NCBI GenBank assembly: GCA_020628425.1
Contig: JAHDEZ010000029.1
Span: 1-33,880, forward strand
From: Hellea sp.
Lineage (GTDB): Bacteria > Pseudomonadota > Alphaproteobacteria > Caulobacterales > Maricaulaceae
Direction: 5' to 3'
Length of the DNA: 33,880 nucleotides
Part shown: positions 1 to 8,516 of the stretch, in pieces
Layout of the letters: every line of letters starts with the position of its first letter
Position numbering within the stretch: position 1 is the first letter of the stretch
Notes under the pieces: model-generated
Told to the model about the DNA's origin: nothing
Seen by the model: the letters and a program-made list of their open reading frames with translations, nothing else
Database searches by the model: none
Made by a program: the position numbers and the translations under genes

Positions 1-1339
1 CGTCCACAAGGGCTTCGATAGCGCCCATATCCGTGACCTGTTTGAGGCCTTCTTTTTCGATAATCTCGTCGGCTGTGCCCGCGCCCTCAAACATCTTCTC
101 AAAGACGGTTTTGGCAATTTTGCCAGAGATTGTATCATCGGCAATACGGTCCAGAAGTGCCCCGAGATTTTCGGCGGGGATAGGACTGTTCTCGAGCTCG
201 ATTTCAGCCTTGTTCAGAGCACCAAACAATTCAACCATAACCCAGTTGGCCGCAATTTTACCGTCTCTGCCCCCAGTACCGCAATTGACCACGGTTTCGT
301 AATATTCCGCTTTGGTCTTGTCGGCCGTCAATACGCCCGCGTCATAGGCAGGAATGCCGTATTCGGCCATGAAACGGGCTTTGCGCGCGTCGGGGAGCTC
401 GGGCAGATCCGCTTTGATATTATCGACAAAGCTCTGCTCCAGCTTGAGCGGCAGCAAATCCGGGTCCGGGAAATAGCGGTAGTCATGAGCATCCTCTTTG
501 GAGCGCATAGACCGGGTTTCGCCTTTGGTGGAGTCATAAAGACGCGTTTCCTGATCAATGGTTCCACCGGCCTCGATGATCTCAATCTGACGGCGGGATT
601 CATAGCGAATGGCTTCACGGATAAACCGCATGGAGTTTACGTTTTTGATTTCGCAACGCGTACCCAGATCTCCGCCCGGACGGCGTACCGACACGTTGAC
701 ATCCGCGCGCAGATTGCCTTTTTCCATGTCGCCGTCACACGTGCCCAGAGCGCGGACAATAGCGCGTAACTTTTCAATATAGGCTGATGCTTCCTCCGGC
801 GAGCGCATATCGGGCTTGGACACGATTTCCATCAGCGCAACACCAGAACGGTTAAGGTCCACATAAGTTTCGCTGGGCGACAGATCATGCACTGACTTTC
901 CTGCATCTTGCTCAAGGTGTAAGCGTTCAATGCCGACAATAATGGCGTCACCGCCTTCGGGTTCGATCTCAATTTCCCCCTCACCGACAATAGGATGCTC
1001 AAACTGAGAGATTTGATAGCCCTGGGGCAGGTCCACATAAAAGTAGTTTTTACGGTCAAAGCGGGAATAGAGATTTATTTGCGCGTTTAGGCCAAGCCCA
1101 GTGCGAACAGCTTGTTCGACGCAAAATTCATTGATCACTGGCAGCATGCCTGGCAGGCCTGCATCAACCAGAGAGACCTGAGTATTTGGCTCAGCCCCGT
1201 AACCTGTCGCCGCGCCGGAAAAGAGTTTTGAATTAGACGCGACTTGAGCGTGGACTTCCATACCGATGATGATTTCCCAATCACCGGAATCGCCCTTAAC
1301 CCAATCCTTTTCGTCTGCAACGCGTTCAGCTGTAAACAT
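1..1339 (-). CDS. gatB: Asp-tRNA(Asn)/Glu-tRNA(Gln) amidotransferase subunit B, 3' end outside window
   Basis: GatB binds the misacylated Glu-tRNA(Gln) or Asp-tRNA(Asn) and phosphorylates the acyl group, so that ammonia released by GatA can amidate it in the cytoplasm. Reading the minus strand from ATG at 1339 gives 446 uninterrupted codons running off the left edge. The N-terminal cradle signature [11 protein letters not shown] is at about residues 22-32, followed by the family blocks [32 protein letters not shown] and [13 protein letters not shown]. The last visible residues, [19 protein letters not shown], belong to the C-terminal YqeY-like tail, so only about 40-50 residues are missing. 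A GGAAGAG ribosome binding site precedes the start. It is the last gene of gatC-gatA-sORF-gatB and lies 12 bases after the sORF stop. Identification is secure from sequence blocks and operon context. Confidence 0.97.
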   Translation of the reverse strand, partial: MFTAERVADEKDWVKGDSGDWEIIIGMEVHAQVASNSKLFSGAATGYGAEPNTQVSLVDAGLPGMLPVINEFCVEQAVRTGLGLNAQINLYSRFDRKNYFYVDLPQGYQISQFEHPIVGEGEIEIEPEGGDAIIVGIERLHLEQDAGKSVHDLSPSETYVDLNRSGVALMEIVSKPDMRSPEEASAYIEKLRAIVRALGTCDGDMEKGNLRADVNVSVRRPGGDLGTRCEIKNVNSMRFIREAIRYESRRQIEIIEAGGTIDQETRLYDSTKGETRSMRSKEDAHDYRYFPDPDLLPLKLEQSFVDNIKADLPELPDARKARFMAEYGIPAYDAGVLTADKTKAEYYETVVNCGTGGRDGKIAANWVMVELFGALNKAEIELENSPIPAENLGALLDRIADDTISGKIAKTVFEKMFEGAGTADEIIEKEGLKQVTDMGAIEALVD

Positions 1340-1351
1340 GGTCTCTTCCGT

Positions 1352-1519
1352 CTATCGTGTATTGTCAGTGGATTTTTTGAGCATTAATTCTAATGCATCT
1401 ATTCGAGAATTGAGCTGGTTCTTAAATTCGAGGTCTTCTTTATACTTTCTTCCAATCTGCAGGCCCATCAAAAATAACCATACAAGAATTAATACGTTCA
1501 AAATCGTCAACAAGGTCAT
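1352..1519 (-). CDS. 55-residue single-pass membrane protein between gatA and gatB
   Basis: This is a small unrecognised ORF, read from ATG at 1519 to TAG at 1352. Residues 4-20 are almost wholly hydrophobic (LTILNVLILVWLFLMGL), enough for one membrane helix. They are followed by a charged stretch, GRKYKEDLEFKNQ, and a helix-forming tail with heptad-like leucine/isoleucine spacing (LNSRIDALELMLKK). The expected topology is an N-terminal anchor with a short cytoplasmic coiled coil. The start sits 3 bases after the gatA stop, with GGAG (inside the last gatA codons) 9 bases upstream, so it is probably translationally coupled to gatA. The gatB start follows closely after its stop. The ORF fills the gatA-gatB gap exactly and has good start signals, which argues for a real gene. 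Its function is unknown and conservation was not tested. Confidence 0.72.
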   Translation of the reverse strand: MTLLTILNVLILVWLFLMGLQIGRKYKEDLEFKNQLNSRIDALELMLKKSTDNTR

Positions 1520-1522
1520 GAC

Positions 1523-2989
1523 TTAACTCCACCACTTTTCAGGCTTGGCCGTAAACCCGGCAGCTTTTTCGAGCGCACCTGCCACGGAGAATATGGTCTC
1601 TTCGTCCAATGCCTTACCAATCACCTGCAAACCTAATGGCAACCCCGACGCGTCTAGACCTGCGGGCACTGAAATGCCCGGTAATCCTGCAAGATTTGTC
1701 GTCACTGTGAAAATATCATTCAGATACATGGTCACTGGGTCATCAACTTTACGACCGATGGCAAAAGGGGCACTCGGCGCCGTTGGTGTCAGAATAGCGT
1801 CACAGCTTTCCCAGGCATTTTTGAAGTCTTCCGCGATGCGCGTCCGGACTTTTTGCGCGCGTAAATAATAGGCATCATAATATCCTGCCGAAAGCACATA
1901 GGTACCAATCATGATACGGCGTTGCACTTCGGCGCCAAAACCGGCGGCGCGTGTGCGTTCATAAGTATCCACAAGATCTTCACCTTGTACCCGGTCACCA
2001 TAACGCATACCGTCATAGCGGGCCAGATTTGACGAGGCTTCGGCCGGTGCCACAATGTAATAGGCCGGAAGGGCATATTTAGTATGCGGCAAAGATATGG
2101 GTACAATTTCCGCACCGGCATCTTTCATCCAGTCTATACCCTGATCCCAGAGCGACTGAATTTCGCCAGGCATGCCGTCAATTGTGTATTCTTTGGGAAT
2201 ACCAATGCGCATGCCTTTAACGGACTTTTCACAGGCGCCTACCCAGTTTCCGTTTTCCACATTCAATGAAGTGGAATCTTTGGGGTCATAACCCGCCATG
2301 GAGTCCAACAATATGGCACTATCCTTGACCGTCTTGGCAATAGGACCAGCCTGGTCCAGTGAACTCGCGAAAGCGACAATGCCCCAGCGGGAACAGCGTC
2401 CATAAGTTGGTTTAATGCCAACTGTGCCTGTAAAAGATGCCGGTTGACGAATGGAACCACCAGTATCCGTAGCGGTTGCACCCAGACATATATCCGCCGC
2501 CACAGCAGCAGCCGAACCACCAGACGAACCACCGGGCACAAGCTCCGCGTCGACTTTCCAGGGATTTACCACATTGCCGAATGCGGAGGTCTCGTTGGAT
2601 GAGCCCATAGCAAATTCATCCAGATTGAGCTTGCCCAGCATAACCATGCCGTCGGCTTTCATGTTGGCCGTCACCGAGCTTTCATAGGTTGGTTTGAAGT
2701 CACCGAGGATTTTGGAGCCAGCCGTGGTTTTGACGCCTTCCGTGCAAAACAGGTCTTTGACAGCTAGGGGCGCGCCTTCCAGCTTTCCAACTTCGCCTTT
2801 TGCACGGCGGGCATCAGAGGCCTTGGCCTGATCCAGCGCCAGTTCGAACGTGGTTGTAATAAACGCGTTCAAATCAGCCGCTTCCATACAGGCATCAATA
2901 TGGGCTTTCGTAATTTCTTCGGACGAGAAATCCCCTGCCGCCATTCCAGCAAGTGCGCCGTCCAGCGTGAGTTTAGTCAATTCTGTCAT
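1523..2989 (-). CDS. gatA: Asp-tRNA(Asn)/Glu-tRNA(Gln) amidotransferase subunit A
   Basis: GatA is the glutaminase subunit of GatCAB. It hydrolyses glutamine and channels ammonia to GatB. The 488-residue product has the usual length and a full amidase-signature core: the general-base lysine K78 in APLAVKDLF, the cis-serine in [12 protein letters not shown] (about S155), and the nucleophile S179 in [12 protein letters not shown]. These positions lie within one residue of the published Staphylococcus aureus GatA triad as I recall it (K79, S154, S178). The start [11 protein letters not shown] is right for the family. It lies 3 bases after the gatC stop, with GGAG in the gatC C-terminal codons serving as ribosome binding site. 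It shares an operon with gatC, a small membrane ORF and gatB. Confidence 0.98.
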   Translation of the reverse strand: MTELTKLTLDGALAGMAAGDFSSEEITKAHIDACMEAADLNAFITTTFELALDQAKASDARRAKGEVGKLEGAPLAVKDLFCTEGVKTTAGSKILGDFKPTYESSVTANMKADGMVMLGKLNLDEFAMGSSNETSAFGNVVNPWKVDAELVPGGSSGGSAAAVAADICLGATATDTGGSIRQPASFTGTVGIKPTYGRCSRWGIVAFASSLDQAGPIAKTVKDSAILLDSMAGYDPKDSTSLNVENGNWVGACEKSVKGMRIGIPKEYTIDGMPGEIQSLWDQGIDWMKDAGAEIVPISLPHTKYALPAYYIVAPAEASSNLARYDGMRYGDRVQGEDLVDTYERTRAAGFGAEVQRRIMIGTYVLSAGYYDAYYLRAQKVRTRIAEDFKNAWESCDAILTPTAPSAPFAIGRKVDDPVTMYLNDIFTVTTNLAGLPGISVPAGLDASGLPLGLQVIGKALDEETIFSVAGALEKAAGFTAKPEKWWS

Positions 2990-2992
2990 GAC

Positions 2993-3295
2993 CTACTCCA
3001 CGGACCTGGGGACAACGTAAAACCCGCTGTCAGATTTAGGGGCGTTCTGTAAAACTTTTTCGCGGATACCACCGTCCGTGACCTTATCAGTTCGTAGCGG
3101 CGCCTCAACGTCCACAGCAGATGTCATGGGCTCCACCCCTTCAACGTCCACTTCGTTGAGCTGTTCAATCCAGGCCAGGATCCCGTTGAGTTCGTCAGCC
3201 AAAGCCTCCTGTCGGTCGGCCTCCACATGAAGTCTGGACAGTCTAGCTATGCGTTTTACCGTTTCGGCGGTAACACCATTTTCCGATGCGCTCAC
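2993..3295 (-). CDS. gatC: Asp-tRNA(Asn)/Glu-tRNA(Gln) amidotransferase subunit C
   Basis: GatC is the small belt-like subunit that wraps GatA and stabilises its contact with GatB. The family core is clear: VTAETVKRIARLSRL near the N-terminus, ILAWIEQLNEVDVEGVEPM in the middle, and a C-terminal block ending FYVVPRSVE. The frame is open upstream to a TTG at 3358, giving 121 residues. I prefer the GTG at 3295 (MSASENGVTAETV, 100 residues) because GGAG lies 6 bases before it, the length matches the family, and the TTG has no ribosome binding site. The TTG would also leave a leader of only about 10 bases after the candidate promoter at 3376-3404. It is the first gene of the gatCAB operon. Confidence 0.93.
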   Translation of the reverse strand: MSASENGVTAETVKRIARLSRLHVEADRQEALADELNGILAWIEQLNEVDVEGVEPMTSAVDVEAPLRTDKVTDGGIREKVLQNAPKSDSGFYVVPRSVE

Positions 3296-3375
3296 AAAGG
3301 TCTCCGGATCATTAAAATTCAGATGGGCGCCATTAGCAGTCACGACATTTATCGGCAAGCGCTAAACCCGACTGA

Positions 3376-3404
3376 ATTGTAAAAAGGATACGGTGTATAC
3401 CCAA
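3376..3404 (-). promoter_or_regulatory. candidate promoter of the gatCAB operon
   Basis: Reading the minus strand, TTGGGT (3399-3404) is a -35-like hexamer. It is separated by exactly 17 bases from TACAAT (3376-3381), which matches the -10 consensus at five of six positions. Transcription would begin near 3369, giving a leader of about 75 bases before the preferred GTG start of gatC. This is a pattern match only. Alphaproteobacterial housekeeping promoters often deviate from the enterobacterial consensus. Confidence 0.45.
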
Positions 3405-3426
3405 AGATTAATTTTTAAGCGATGCC

Positions 3427-3834
3427 CTATGCAACTGACGACGGCGTCGCAATGTCATACGGGATATTCCATGCAGCTGCCGCCTGTTTGATAAGAATAT
3501 GCTCGCTTGGGTGATAGTCATTATCTGCATGTGCAATTCTTATCATATTGTAGAATATTTCTTTGTAATCCTTGAAGTTCGAGAGGTTCCTAATTCGGTT
3601 CCGAATGAAGACATCCCGCTTCTCGGAATTGAGGCGTTCTAAAATGGTTGCCCGGTTCGCTTTGAACCAATCCGCGGCCATAGAGTCCGTAAATAATATA
3701 TTCGGGTCAATCAGATTGGATAATCGTTTTACGGCTGAAGCGAAGGTTTCCACTTCCTCAGGATAAACCCTTTTGTCGATTAAAATGACGGATGCCAATA
3801 GATTCAATGTCTCTTCAAGATATTCTTTGTTCAT
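3427..3834 (-). CDS. TerB-like helical domain protein
   Basis: This 135-residue, mostly helical cytoplasmic protein has no signal peptide. The N-terminal part LLASVILIDKRVYPEEVETF and the C-terminal part MIRIAHADNDYHPSEHILIKQAAAAWNI repeat the TerB/DjlA-type pattern: a helix, a D/G-containing turn with nearby acidic residues, then a second helix ending in a hydrophobic segment. Family members bind metal at acidic residues and occur in tellurite-resistance and stress-response systems, but no ter operon lies nearby, so the role here is unknown. The start ATG has GTGAG a few bases upstream. It is monocistronic, downstream of a 416-base gap and upstream of gatC. Another TerB-like protein lies at 28838-29293. 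Confidence 0.7.
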   Translation of the reverse strand: MNKEYLEETLNLLASVILIDKRVYPEEVETFASAVKRLSNLIDPNILFTDSMAADWFKANRATILERLNSEKRDVFIRNRIRNLSNFKDYKEIFYNMIRIAHADNDYHPSEHILIKQAAAAWNIPYDIATPSSVA

Positions 3835-4250
3835 TTGTTCTCACTCAGCCCCAAGGCGAACCCTAGGTTGAAACATATACAATAAAGCGAAAACTCTCAA
3901 TCAAATAATTCAAAACCTGTTGAGTGATTATGGGCCTATATGTTTTTTCAAAAATAGCTCGATAGACTCCAAATAGATAATTTCGTTTCTGAGCCCCCGT
4001 CTTTGGCGATAAAACCTTCTGAATGTTTTCAGCCGGTTTCATAAACTGAAAAGCGCTTTGAGCATGACTGAATGCACCACCACTCATTCCAACCGGGGAT
4101 AGACACAAATACAAAAAAACATCTAAACATCGTCCCCACTCTCACTTCCCACTTACTTTAAGTTAAAAATGCCATGCCTTGCGCGGCTTTTCAAGCGTCA
4201 TTCCATATAAGAGATTGCCAGCGGATCTGTGGCCCGCTATTGGCACGTCT
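3835..4250. other. 416-base gap without a convincing gene
   Basis: This gap lies between the TerB-like gene and the acyltransferase, which diverge from it, so it should hold both promoters. It is AT-rich. A minus-strand frame of 83 codons (3863-4114) starts with TTG, has no evident ribosome binding site and resembles nothing I recognise, so I do not call it. A perfect 10-base palindrome (AAAGCGCTTT, 4050-4059) is present but could be chance. I found no tRNA, terminator or repeat here. Confidence 0.5.
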
Positions 4251-4874
4251 ATGGCAAAATATAATAATTCAGTCGTTACACCAGCTACCCCTCGAATGGG
4301 AAATGCCGTCACACGTTGGATAGGTCAGTCCATCCTGCGTCTTATTGGCTGGGAGATTATTGGTCAGCTCCCTAATGAGAAAAAAGTTATCATAATCGGT
4401 GCCCCGCATACCTCCAATTGGGATTTCATCATTGCCATGGCGTCAATGCTGTCTGTCGGTTTGAAGTTCTCTTATATGATGAAGAAGGAAGCTTTTATAT
4501 TTCCGTTTAAAGGTTTGTTCAAAGCCATGGGCGGCATCCCCATAGACCGTTCAAAGAAAAACAATGTGGTCGATCAGATAACCGAATGGTTTGACGCCAA
4601 TGATAATGTCATGCTGGGAATCACACCTGAGGGCACGCGCTCCAAGGTCGAAAGTTTTCGGAAAGGTTATTTACGGATGGCCTATGCCGCCAAAGTCCCG
4701 GTATTTATTATCGGGCTCGACGGCATCAACAAAAAAGTTGTTTTGGATAAATTATGGGAACTGACTGGTGACATAGAAGTGGACAATGAAAATATCAAAA
4801 ATTATGTGCACACAACCTATCGCGGCATAAACCCCGAAAATCAGCCCATTCTTGAAGGTATGCCTTCAGAATAA
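4251..4874 (+). CDS. PlsC-family lysophospholipid acyltransferase
   Basis: Members transfer an acyl chain to a lysophospholipid, typically making phosphatidic acid at the inner membrane. Counting from ATG 4251, the catalytic HX4D motif is APHTSNWDF (H53, D58). The phosphate-binding block is TPEGTRSK (about 125-132), preceded by GGIPIDRS (about 94-101) and followed by a final VPVFIIGLDG segment. The frame extends upstream to a TTG at 4179, but that codon has no ribosome binding site. ATG 4251 (207 residues) is the first ATG, though its own binding site is weak; ATG 4296 is a further alternative. The protein is shorter than E. coli PlsC and may act on another acceptor. It stands alone on the plus strand, convergent with the amidase gene that ends one base further on. 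Confidence 0.85.
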   Translation: MAKYNNSVVTPATPRMGNAVTRWIGQSILRLIGWEIIGQLPNEKKVIIIGAPHTSNWDFIIAMASMLSVGLKFSYMMKKEAFIFPFKGLFKAMGGIPIDRSKKNNVVDQITEWFDANDNVMLGITPEGTRSKVESFRKGYLRMAYAAKVPVFIIGLDGINKKVVLDKLWELTGDIEVDNENIKNYVHTTYRGINPENQPILEGMPSE

Positions 4875-4875
4875 A

Positions 4876-6516
4876 CTATTTTATCTTTCGGCTCATGGCG
4901 GTTATGATATCATCTCTATCTTCAGCTGATTGTAAAAATTCAGGCGCTTTGATATGGCCCGTGGCTTTTTCATAGGCATAGCCATATGATAGAATCTGAC
5001 CGTCCTTATCTTTGGCCCCCATAAAAGACAGGCCAATAGGCATACCGTCAATATCTCCCATAGGCACAGTCAGATTTGGATAACCGGCAATAGCGGCCAA
5101 ATACCCGGCCCCGGCCCAACTTGGCCAGACATCGCCATTTATAGGATCTATACGCCCTGCGACAGGGCCGGACGGCGCTATGAGAACATCCACATTGTTT
5201 TCCGCCAGTAAATGATCAATGCCGTCTGCCCGGGTTGCCCGCTGTACATCGTCGCGCTTGGACAAATAATCCTCATCGCTCAATGGTCTCATAACATCTG
5301 AACTTTCGAGCAGATCCTGACCAAACAAGACCAGTTCAGTGTCACTGTTTTTATTAAAGGCTATAACCTCTGCCAAGCTACGTGTCTTCACACCTTTAGG
5401 CGTATCCGCCAGATATTCGTCCAAAGTAGCTTTGAATTCATATTTCAAAACATCCAAAGCTTTGCCCCAGAAGTTTTCAGTCGCTGGCGAAAATTCTTCG
5501 ATCTCGGTAATAATCCCGCCCATGGACTCGAGCTTTTCAATGGCCGTATTAAACCGTGCCCGAATGTCTGGATTTGAACCTTCAGCAAAGCGCAAAACAC
5601 CGATCCGCAATCCATTAATGGCATCGGCATCCAACATAGCACTGTAGTCTAAATTCCGGTTATCCATCGCGCCCAGCATAATCGCTGCACCCTCTACTGA
5701 ACGAGTCATAGGCCCCGCCGTATCCTGAGATGAGGAGATCGGCACGATATATTTCTGCGATACCAAGCCGACCGTTGGTTTAAACCCGACAATACCGTTT
5801 GCATTTGACGGGCAAATGATGGAGCCATTTGTTTCCGTGCCAACGGCACCAGACGCCATAAATGCCGCAATCCCCGCGCCGCTTCCCGAGCTGGAACCGC
5901 AAGGGTTTCTGTCGAGAAAATGCGGATTTCGTGTCTGCCCGCCAACCGCACTCCAGCCACTCATGGAATCATTAGAGCGAAAATTTGCCCATTGAGATAG
6001 ATTAGTCTTACCCAGAATAATTGCCCCCTCGGCCCTTAACCCGGCGACGAGTGGCGCATCGCGTCCTGTAACATTATCCAACAAGGCAAAGGCGCCTGCA
6101 GTTGTTGGCAGCTCATCTTTTGTCTCTATATTGTCTTTGAGGAGAATTGGAATACCGTGTAGCGGCCCCAATGTTTCGCCTGCCTCCCGTAGTTTATCTG
6201 ATTGCCGGGCGGCGGCTAGGGCGTCCGGATTCAGCGACAATACACTTTGCAGATTTGGCCCGGAGTGATCCAGCACGGCAATGCGCTTGAGATAAGCATT
6301 TACCAATGCTTCCGACGTAATGTCCCCATTTTCAAGCGCCACTTTGGCTTCTGGAATAGTCAACCGGGTCAAACTATCAGGCGCAACCAGCTCTTCCCAT
6401 TTTGCTTCTGAAACAATTACATTATCAACAGTTTCGGCCTGACAAGCCAATAACAAAATAACCGTCATCGCGGCACTTATTGAATGGATGGCCTTATTGA
6501 ATGCGCTCAACGTCAT
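4876..6516 (-). CDS. exported amidase-signature lipoprotein
   Basis: This 546-residue hydrolase belongs to the amidase-signature family and probably cleaves small amides or acyl-amino compounds outside the cytoplasm. The N-terminus carries a lipobox (LLLAC, Cys25), so the mature enzyme should be a lipoprotein. The catalytic lysine is K127 in ILLKDNIET, the cis-serine lies in CGSSSGSGAG (about 206-215), and the nucleophile is S232 in TETNGSIICPS. A GIVGFKPTVGLVSQ block follows. It is homologous to GatA upstream on the chromosome but far diverged and exported, so it is not a tRNA amidotransferase subunit. Its start overlaps the end of the preceding TraB gene by 23 bases, implying co-expression with the TraB pair. 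The substrate cannot be read from sequence. Confidence 0.9.
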   Translation of the reverse strand: MTLSAFNKAIHSISAAMTVILLLACQAETVDNVIVSEAKWEELVAPDSLTRLTIPEAKVALENGDITSEALVNAYLKRIAVLDHSGPNLQSVLSLNPDALAAARQSDKLREAGETLGPLHGIPILLKDNIETKDELPTTAGAFALLDNVTGRDAPLVAGLRAEGAIILGKTNLSQWANFRSNDSMSGWSAVGGQTRNPHFLDRNPCGSSSGSGAGIAAFMASGAVGTETNGSIICPSNANGIVGFKPTVGLVSQKYIVPISSSQDTAGPMTRSVEGAAIMLGAMDNRNLDYSAMLDADAINGLRIGVLRFAEGSNPDIRARFNTAIEKLESMGGIITEIEEFSPATENFWGKALDVLKYEFKATLDEYLADTPKGVKTRSLAEVIAFNKNSDTELVLFGQDLLESSDVMRPLSDEDYLSKRDDVQRATRADGIDHLLAENNVDVLIAPSGPVAGRIDPINGDVWPSWAGAGYLAAIAGYPNLTVPMGDIDGMPIGLSFMGAKDKDGQILSYGYAYEKATGHIKAPEFLQSAEDRDDIITAMSRKIK

Positions 6517-7450
6517 ATCCTTTTTCTTCTAGCATAAGAACCACACTATCCGGCCCGGCTAAATGCGCCGCACCAACTGCGATGAAATTAGTTCCCGGTT
6601 CATCAAGAATGGCTTCAATATTAGGTATCCAGTTCCGGTTTCGGATAACCAGCATGCGCTCATAACTGCCTTGAGACTCTCCAAGTGTATCAGGCGTGGC
6701 TGCCAACAGGCCAATACCTTTGACGTCACCATCTGCCCATTCATCGAGCATCAAATCAAGAACCTCCGGCACCATGTCCAGATATTCCATTCCGTCGACA
6801 AACGCATCTAGCTGCTCTTCAAAAGTGCCGCCACTAATAGCGTTCATTTGATCAAGGCCGGTTTCCAAATAGCCAAAGCTCATGCCGTTATCCTTGGCTT
6901 GCTCTGTCAGAACCATTTCAACCCCGGCCATAGGATTCATACCTTCTTCCATCATGTAATATTGCATAAGGTTCATCGACGCATTCCAAGGTTGGAGATT
7001 GTTTAGTGCGTCGGGTTTAAAACCAATGCCTTCGAGGGCAATTTTAACATTCTTGGCGTCCTCCGGATCCATCTTCTCATATAGATTTTCACCTTCCGCC
7101 AAATAACCGCGCTCCCGAACCAGTTTCTGAACACTCATTATCGATTCCATGGACTCGAGATCCATCTCGAAAAATACTTTCTGGGACGCATTAAAAGCCT
7201 GCGTAATCACATCATTTTGCCAGTCTAAATCTGTCGGCAATAAATGGACGGTGCCAAAAAGATAAATTGTGGTATCGTCATCATTCATTTTCCACAGCGC
7301 AGGATGCCCACCGCCATTTGTCGAGAGAACTTCGGCTTTTACCTCTTTATATTCAGATAGAAATTTATCCCGCTCGGAGATCTCTTCTCCGGAACAAGCC
7401 GAACCCACTACGATGGCTGCACCAGCCAATAGGGTTGAAATTAGCCTCAT
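6494..7450 (-). CDS. TraB/GumN (Tiki-like) lipoprotein, paralogue 1
   Basis: This 318-residue lipoprotein (lipobox VVGSAC, Cys19) belongs to the TraB/PrgY/GumN family, which shares its fold with Tiki metalloproteases. Both GX2H motifs of that superfamily are present: GTVH at 66-69 (in IYLFGTVHLLP) and GAAH at 293-296 (in FIAVGAAHLAGPDS). The conserved NPMAGVEMVL segment lies between them. The gene overlaps the upstream paralogue by ATGA and the downstream amidase by 23 bases, so all three are likely one translational unit. Bacterial members have no settled physiological substrate. A periplasmic metal-dependent peptidase is a reasonable but unproven inference. Confidence 0.9.
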   Translation of the reverse strand: MRLISTLLAGAAIVVGSACSGEEISERDKFLSEYKEVKAEVLSTNGGGHPALWKMNDDDTTIYLFGTVHLLPTDLDWQNDVITQAFNASQKVFFEMDLESMESIMSVQKLVRERGYLAEGENLYEKMDPEDAKNVKIALEGIGFKPDALNNLQPWNASMNLMQYYMMEEGMNPMAGVEMVLTEQAKDNGMSFGYLETGLDQMNAISGGTFEEQLDAFVDGMEYLDMVPEVLDLMLDEWADGDVKGIGLLAATPDTLGESQGSYERMLVIRNRNWIPNIEAILDEPGTNFIAVGAAHLAGPDSVVLMLEEKGYDVERIQ

Positions 7451-8418
7451 TGAATTCGCTCCGCCTTATAACCTGCGTCTTCTAACAATAAAATTACACT
7501 GTCGTCACCTGCCAGGTGGGCCGCGCCGACAGCCACAAAACTGGAACCGGGTTCATCCAGAATGTCGATAATCTGGGGGATCCAGTTTCGGTTTCTTTGT
7601 GTCAAAAGACGGTCGTAAAAGTCTTCTGACCCCATAACTTTTGAATTCGCCACTAAAGCACCCAAGCCAGCCACATCGCCGTCCGCCCATTCATCGACCA
7701 AAAGGTCCAGCGAGGCTGTTCCCTTATCCAGCAAATCCGTCATGGCAACCAATGTATCCAATTGCTCATCAAATTTCCCGCCGGACAGAACCTCCATTTG
7801 ATGTTCGATGGTTTCCAGATAGCGCATAGGTTTGCCCTGCTCCTTGGCCTTTCCTATAAGTACAATTTCGACACCTGATAACGGGTTATAGCCACCGGTG
7901 AGGATTTGATATTGCGCGACCTCCATACTGGCAAGCCAGGGCTGTAAATTATCGAGCGCTTTGGGCTTAAAGCCAATCCCCTCAAGGGCACGCTTGAAGT
8001 TATAGGCATCGCCAACATCCATATGGTCATAAAGGCTTTTCCCGGGTGGCAGCAGTCCGTGGTCGCGTTTAAACTTCATCATAAATTGCTGAGTTTCCGG
8101 CGACATGATATCTGCTTCCATGTAGAAATAGCGCGATTCATCAAACGCCCGTTTTATCTTGTCGGTTTGCCATTGGGTTTCAGGTCGCAGCAAATGCACT
8201 GTTCCCAAAAGATAGACATCAGAGTCCTCGTCAGACAATTTCCACAAAGCAGGCTCCCCCGGCCCAGATGTACTCTGCGCTTTCGCTTGCGCCAATGCAT
8301 AAAAATCTTCGTCCTTTAAATCCTTCTCAGCCGAGGTCTCTTCAGAGCACCCGATGAAATAAGCCACGCCCAGGCTGACCAGCAACAGGGTCAGTATCGT
8401 CAGTATGTTTGCGCGCAT
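7447..8418 (-). CDS. TraB/GumN (Tiki-like) lipoprotein, paralogue 2
   Basis: This 323-residue paralogue has the lipobox FIGC (Cys24) and the two GX2H motifs GTVH (72-75) and GAAH (298-301), with NPLSGVEIVL between them. The frame extends nine codons further upstream, but the ATG at 8418 follows GGAGACTTAT, a good ribosome binding site, and places a normal signal peptide (MRANILTILTLLLVSLG) at the very N-terminus. Its stop overlaps the next paralogue as ATGA. It follows an intrinsic terminator that ends the transcript of paralogue 3, so it needs its own promoter or readthrough; I saw no strong promoter in the 98-base gap. Confidence 0.9.
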   Translation of the reverse strand: MRANILTILTLLLVSLGVAYFIGCSEETSAEKDLKDEDFYALAQAKAQSTSGPGEPALWKLSDEDSDVYLLGTVHLLRPETQWQTDKIKRAFDESRYFYMEADIMSPETQQFMMKFKRDHGLLPPGKSLYDHMDVGDAYNFKRALEGIGFKPKALDNLQPWLASMEVAQYQILTGGYNPLSGVEIVLIGKAKEQGKPMRYLETIEHQMEVLSGGKFDEQLDTLVAMTDLLDKGTASLDLLVDEWADGDVAGLGALVANSKVMGSEDFYDRLLTQRNRNWIPQIIDILDEPGSSFVAVGAAHLAGDDSVILLLEDAGYKAERIQ

Positions 8419-8465
8419 ATAAGTCTCCTGCGATTTGTCTCGCATATCAACCCATTGGGGTCAAA

Positions 8466-8491
8466 ATGAAAAACGCCGCCAGATGGCAGCG
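8466..8491 (-). terminator. intrinsic terminator after TraB paralogue 3
   Basis: On the minus strand, CGCTGCC-ATCT-GGCGGCG forms a 7-bp stem with one G-U pair and a four-base loop. It is followed directly by TTTTT (8469-8473) and further T-rich sequence. It lies 26 bases past the stop codon of the gene at 8517-9605. Confidence 0.75.
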
Positions 8492-8516
8492 CTTTCTTAG
8501 GAATATTGTTCCGAGG

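Noticed and set aside
3863-4114. 83-codon minus-strand frame in the gap before the acyltransferase
   Set aside because: It starts with TTG, has no binding site, and its composition is not convincing. It could be a decayed gene, but nothing supports a call.
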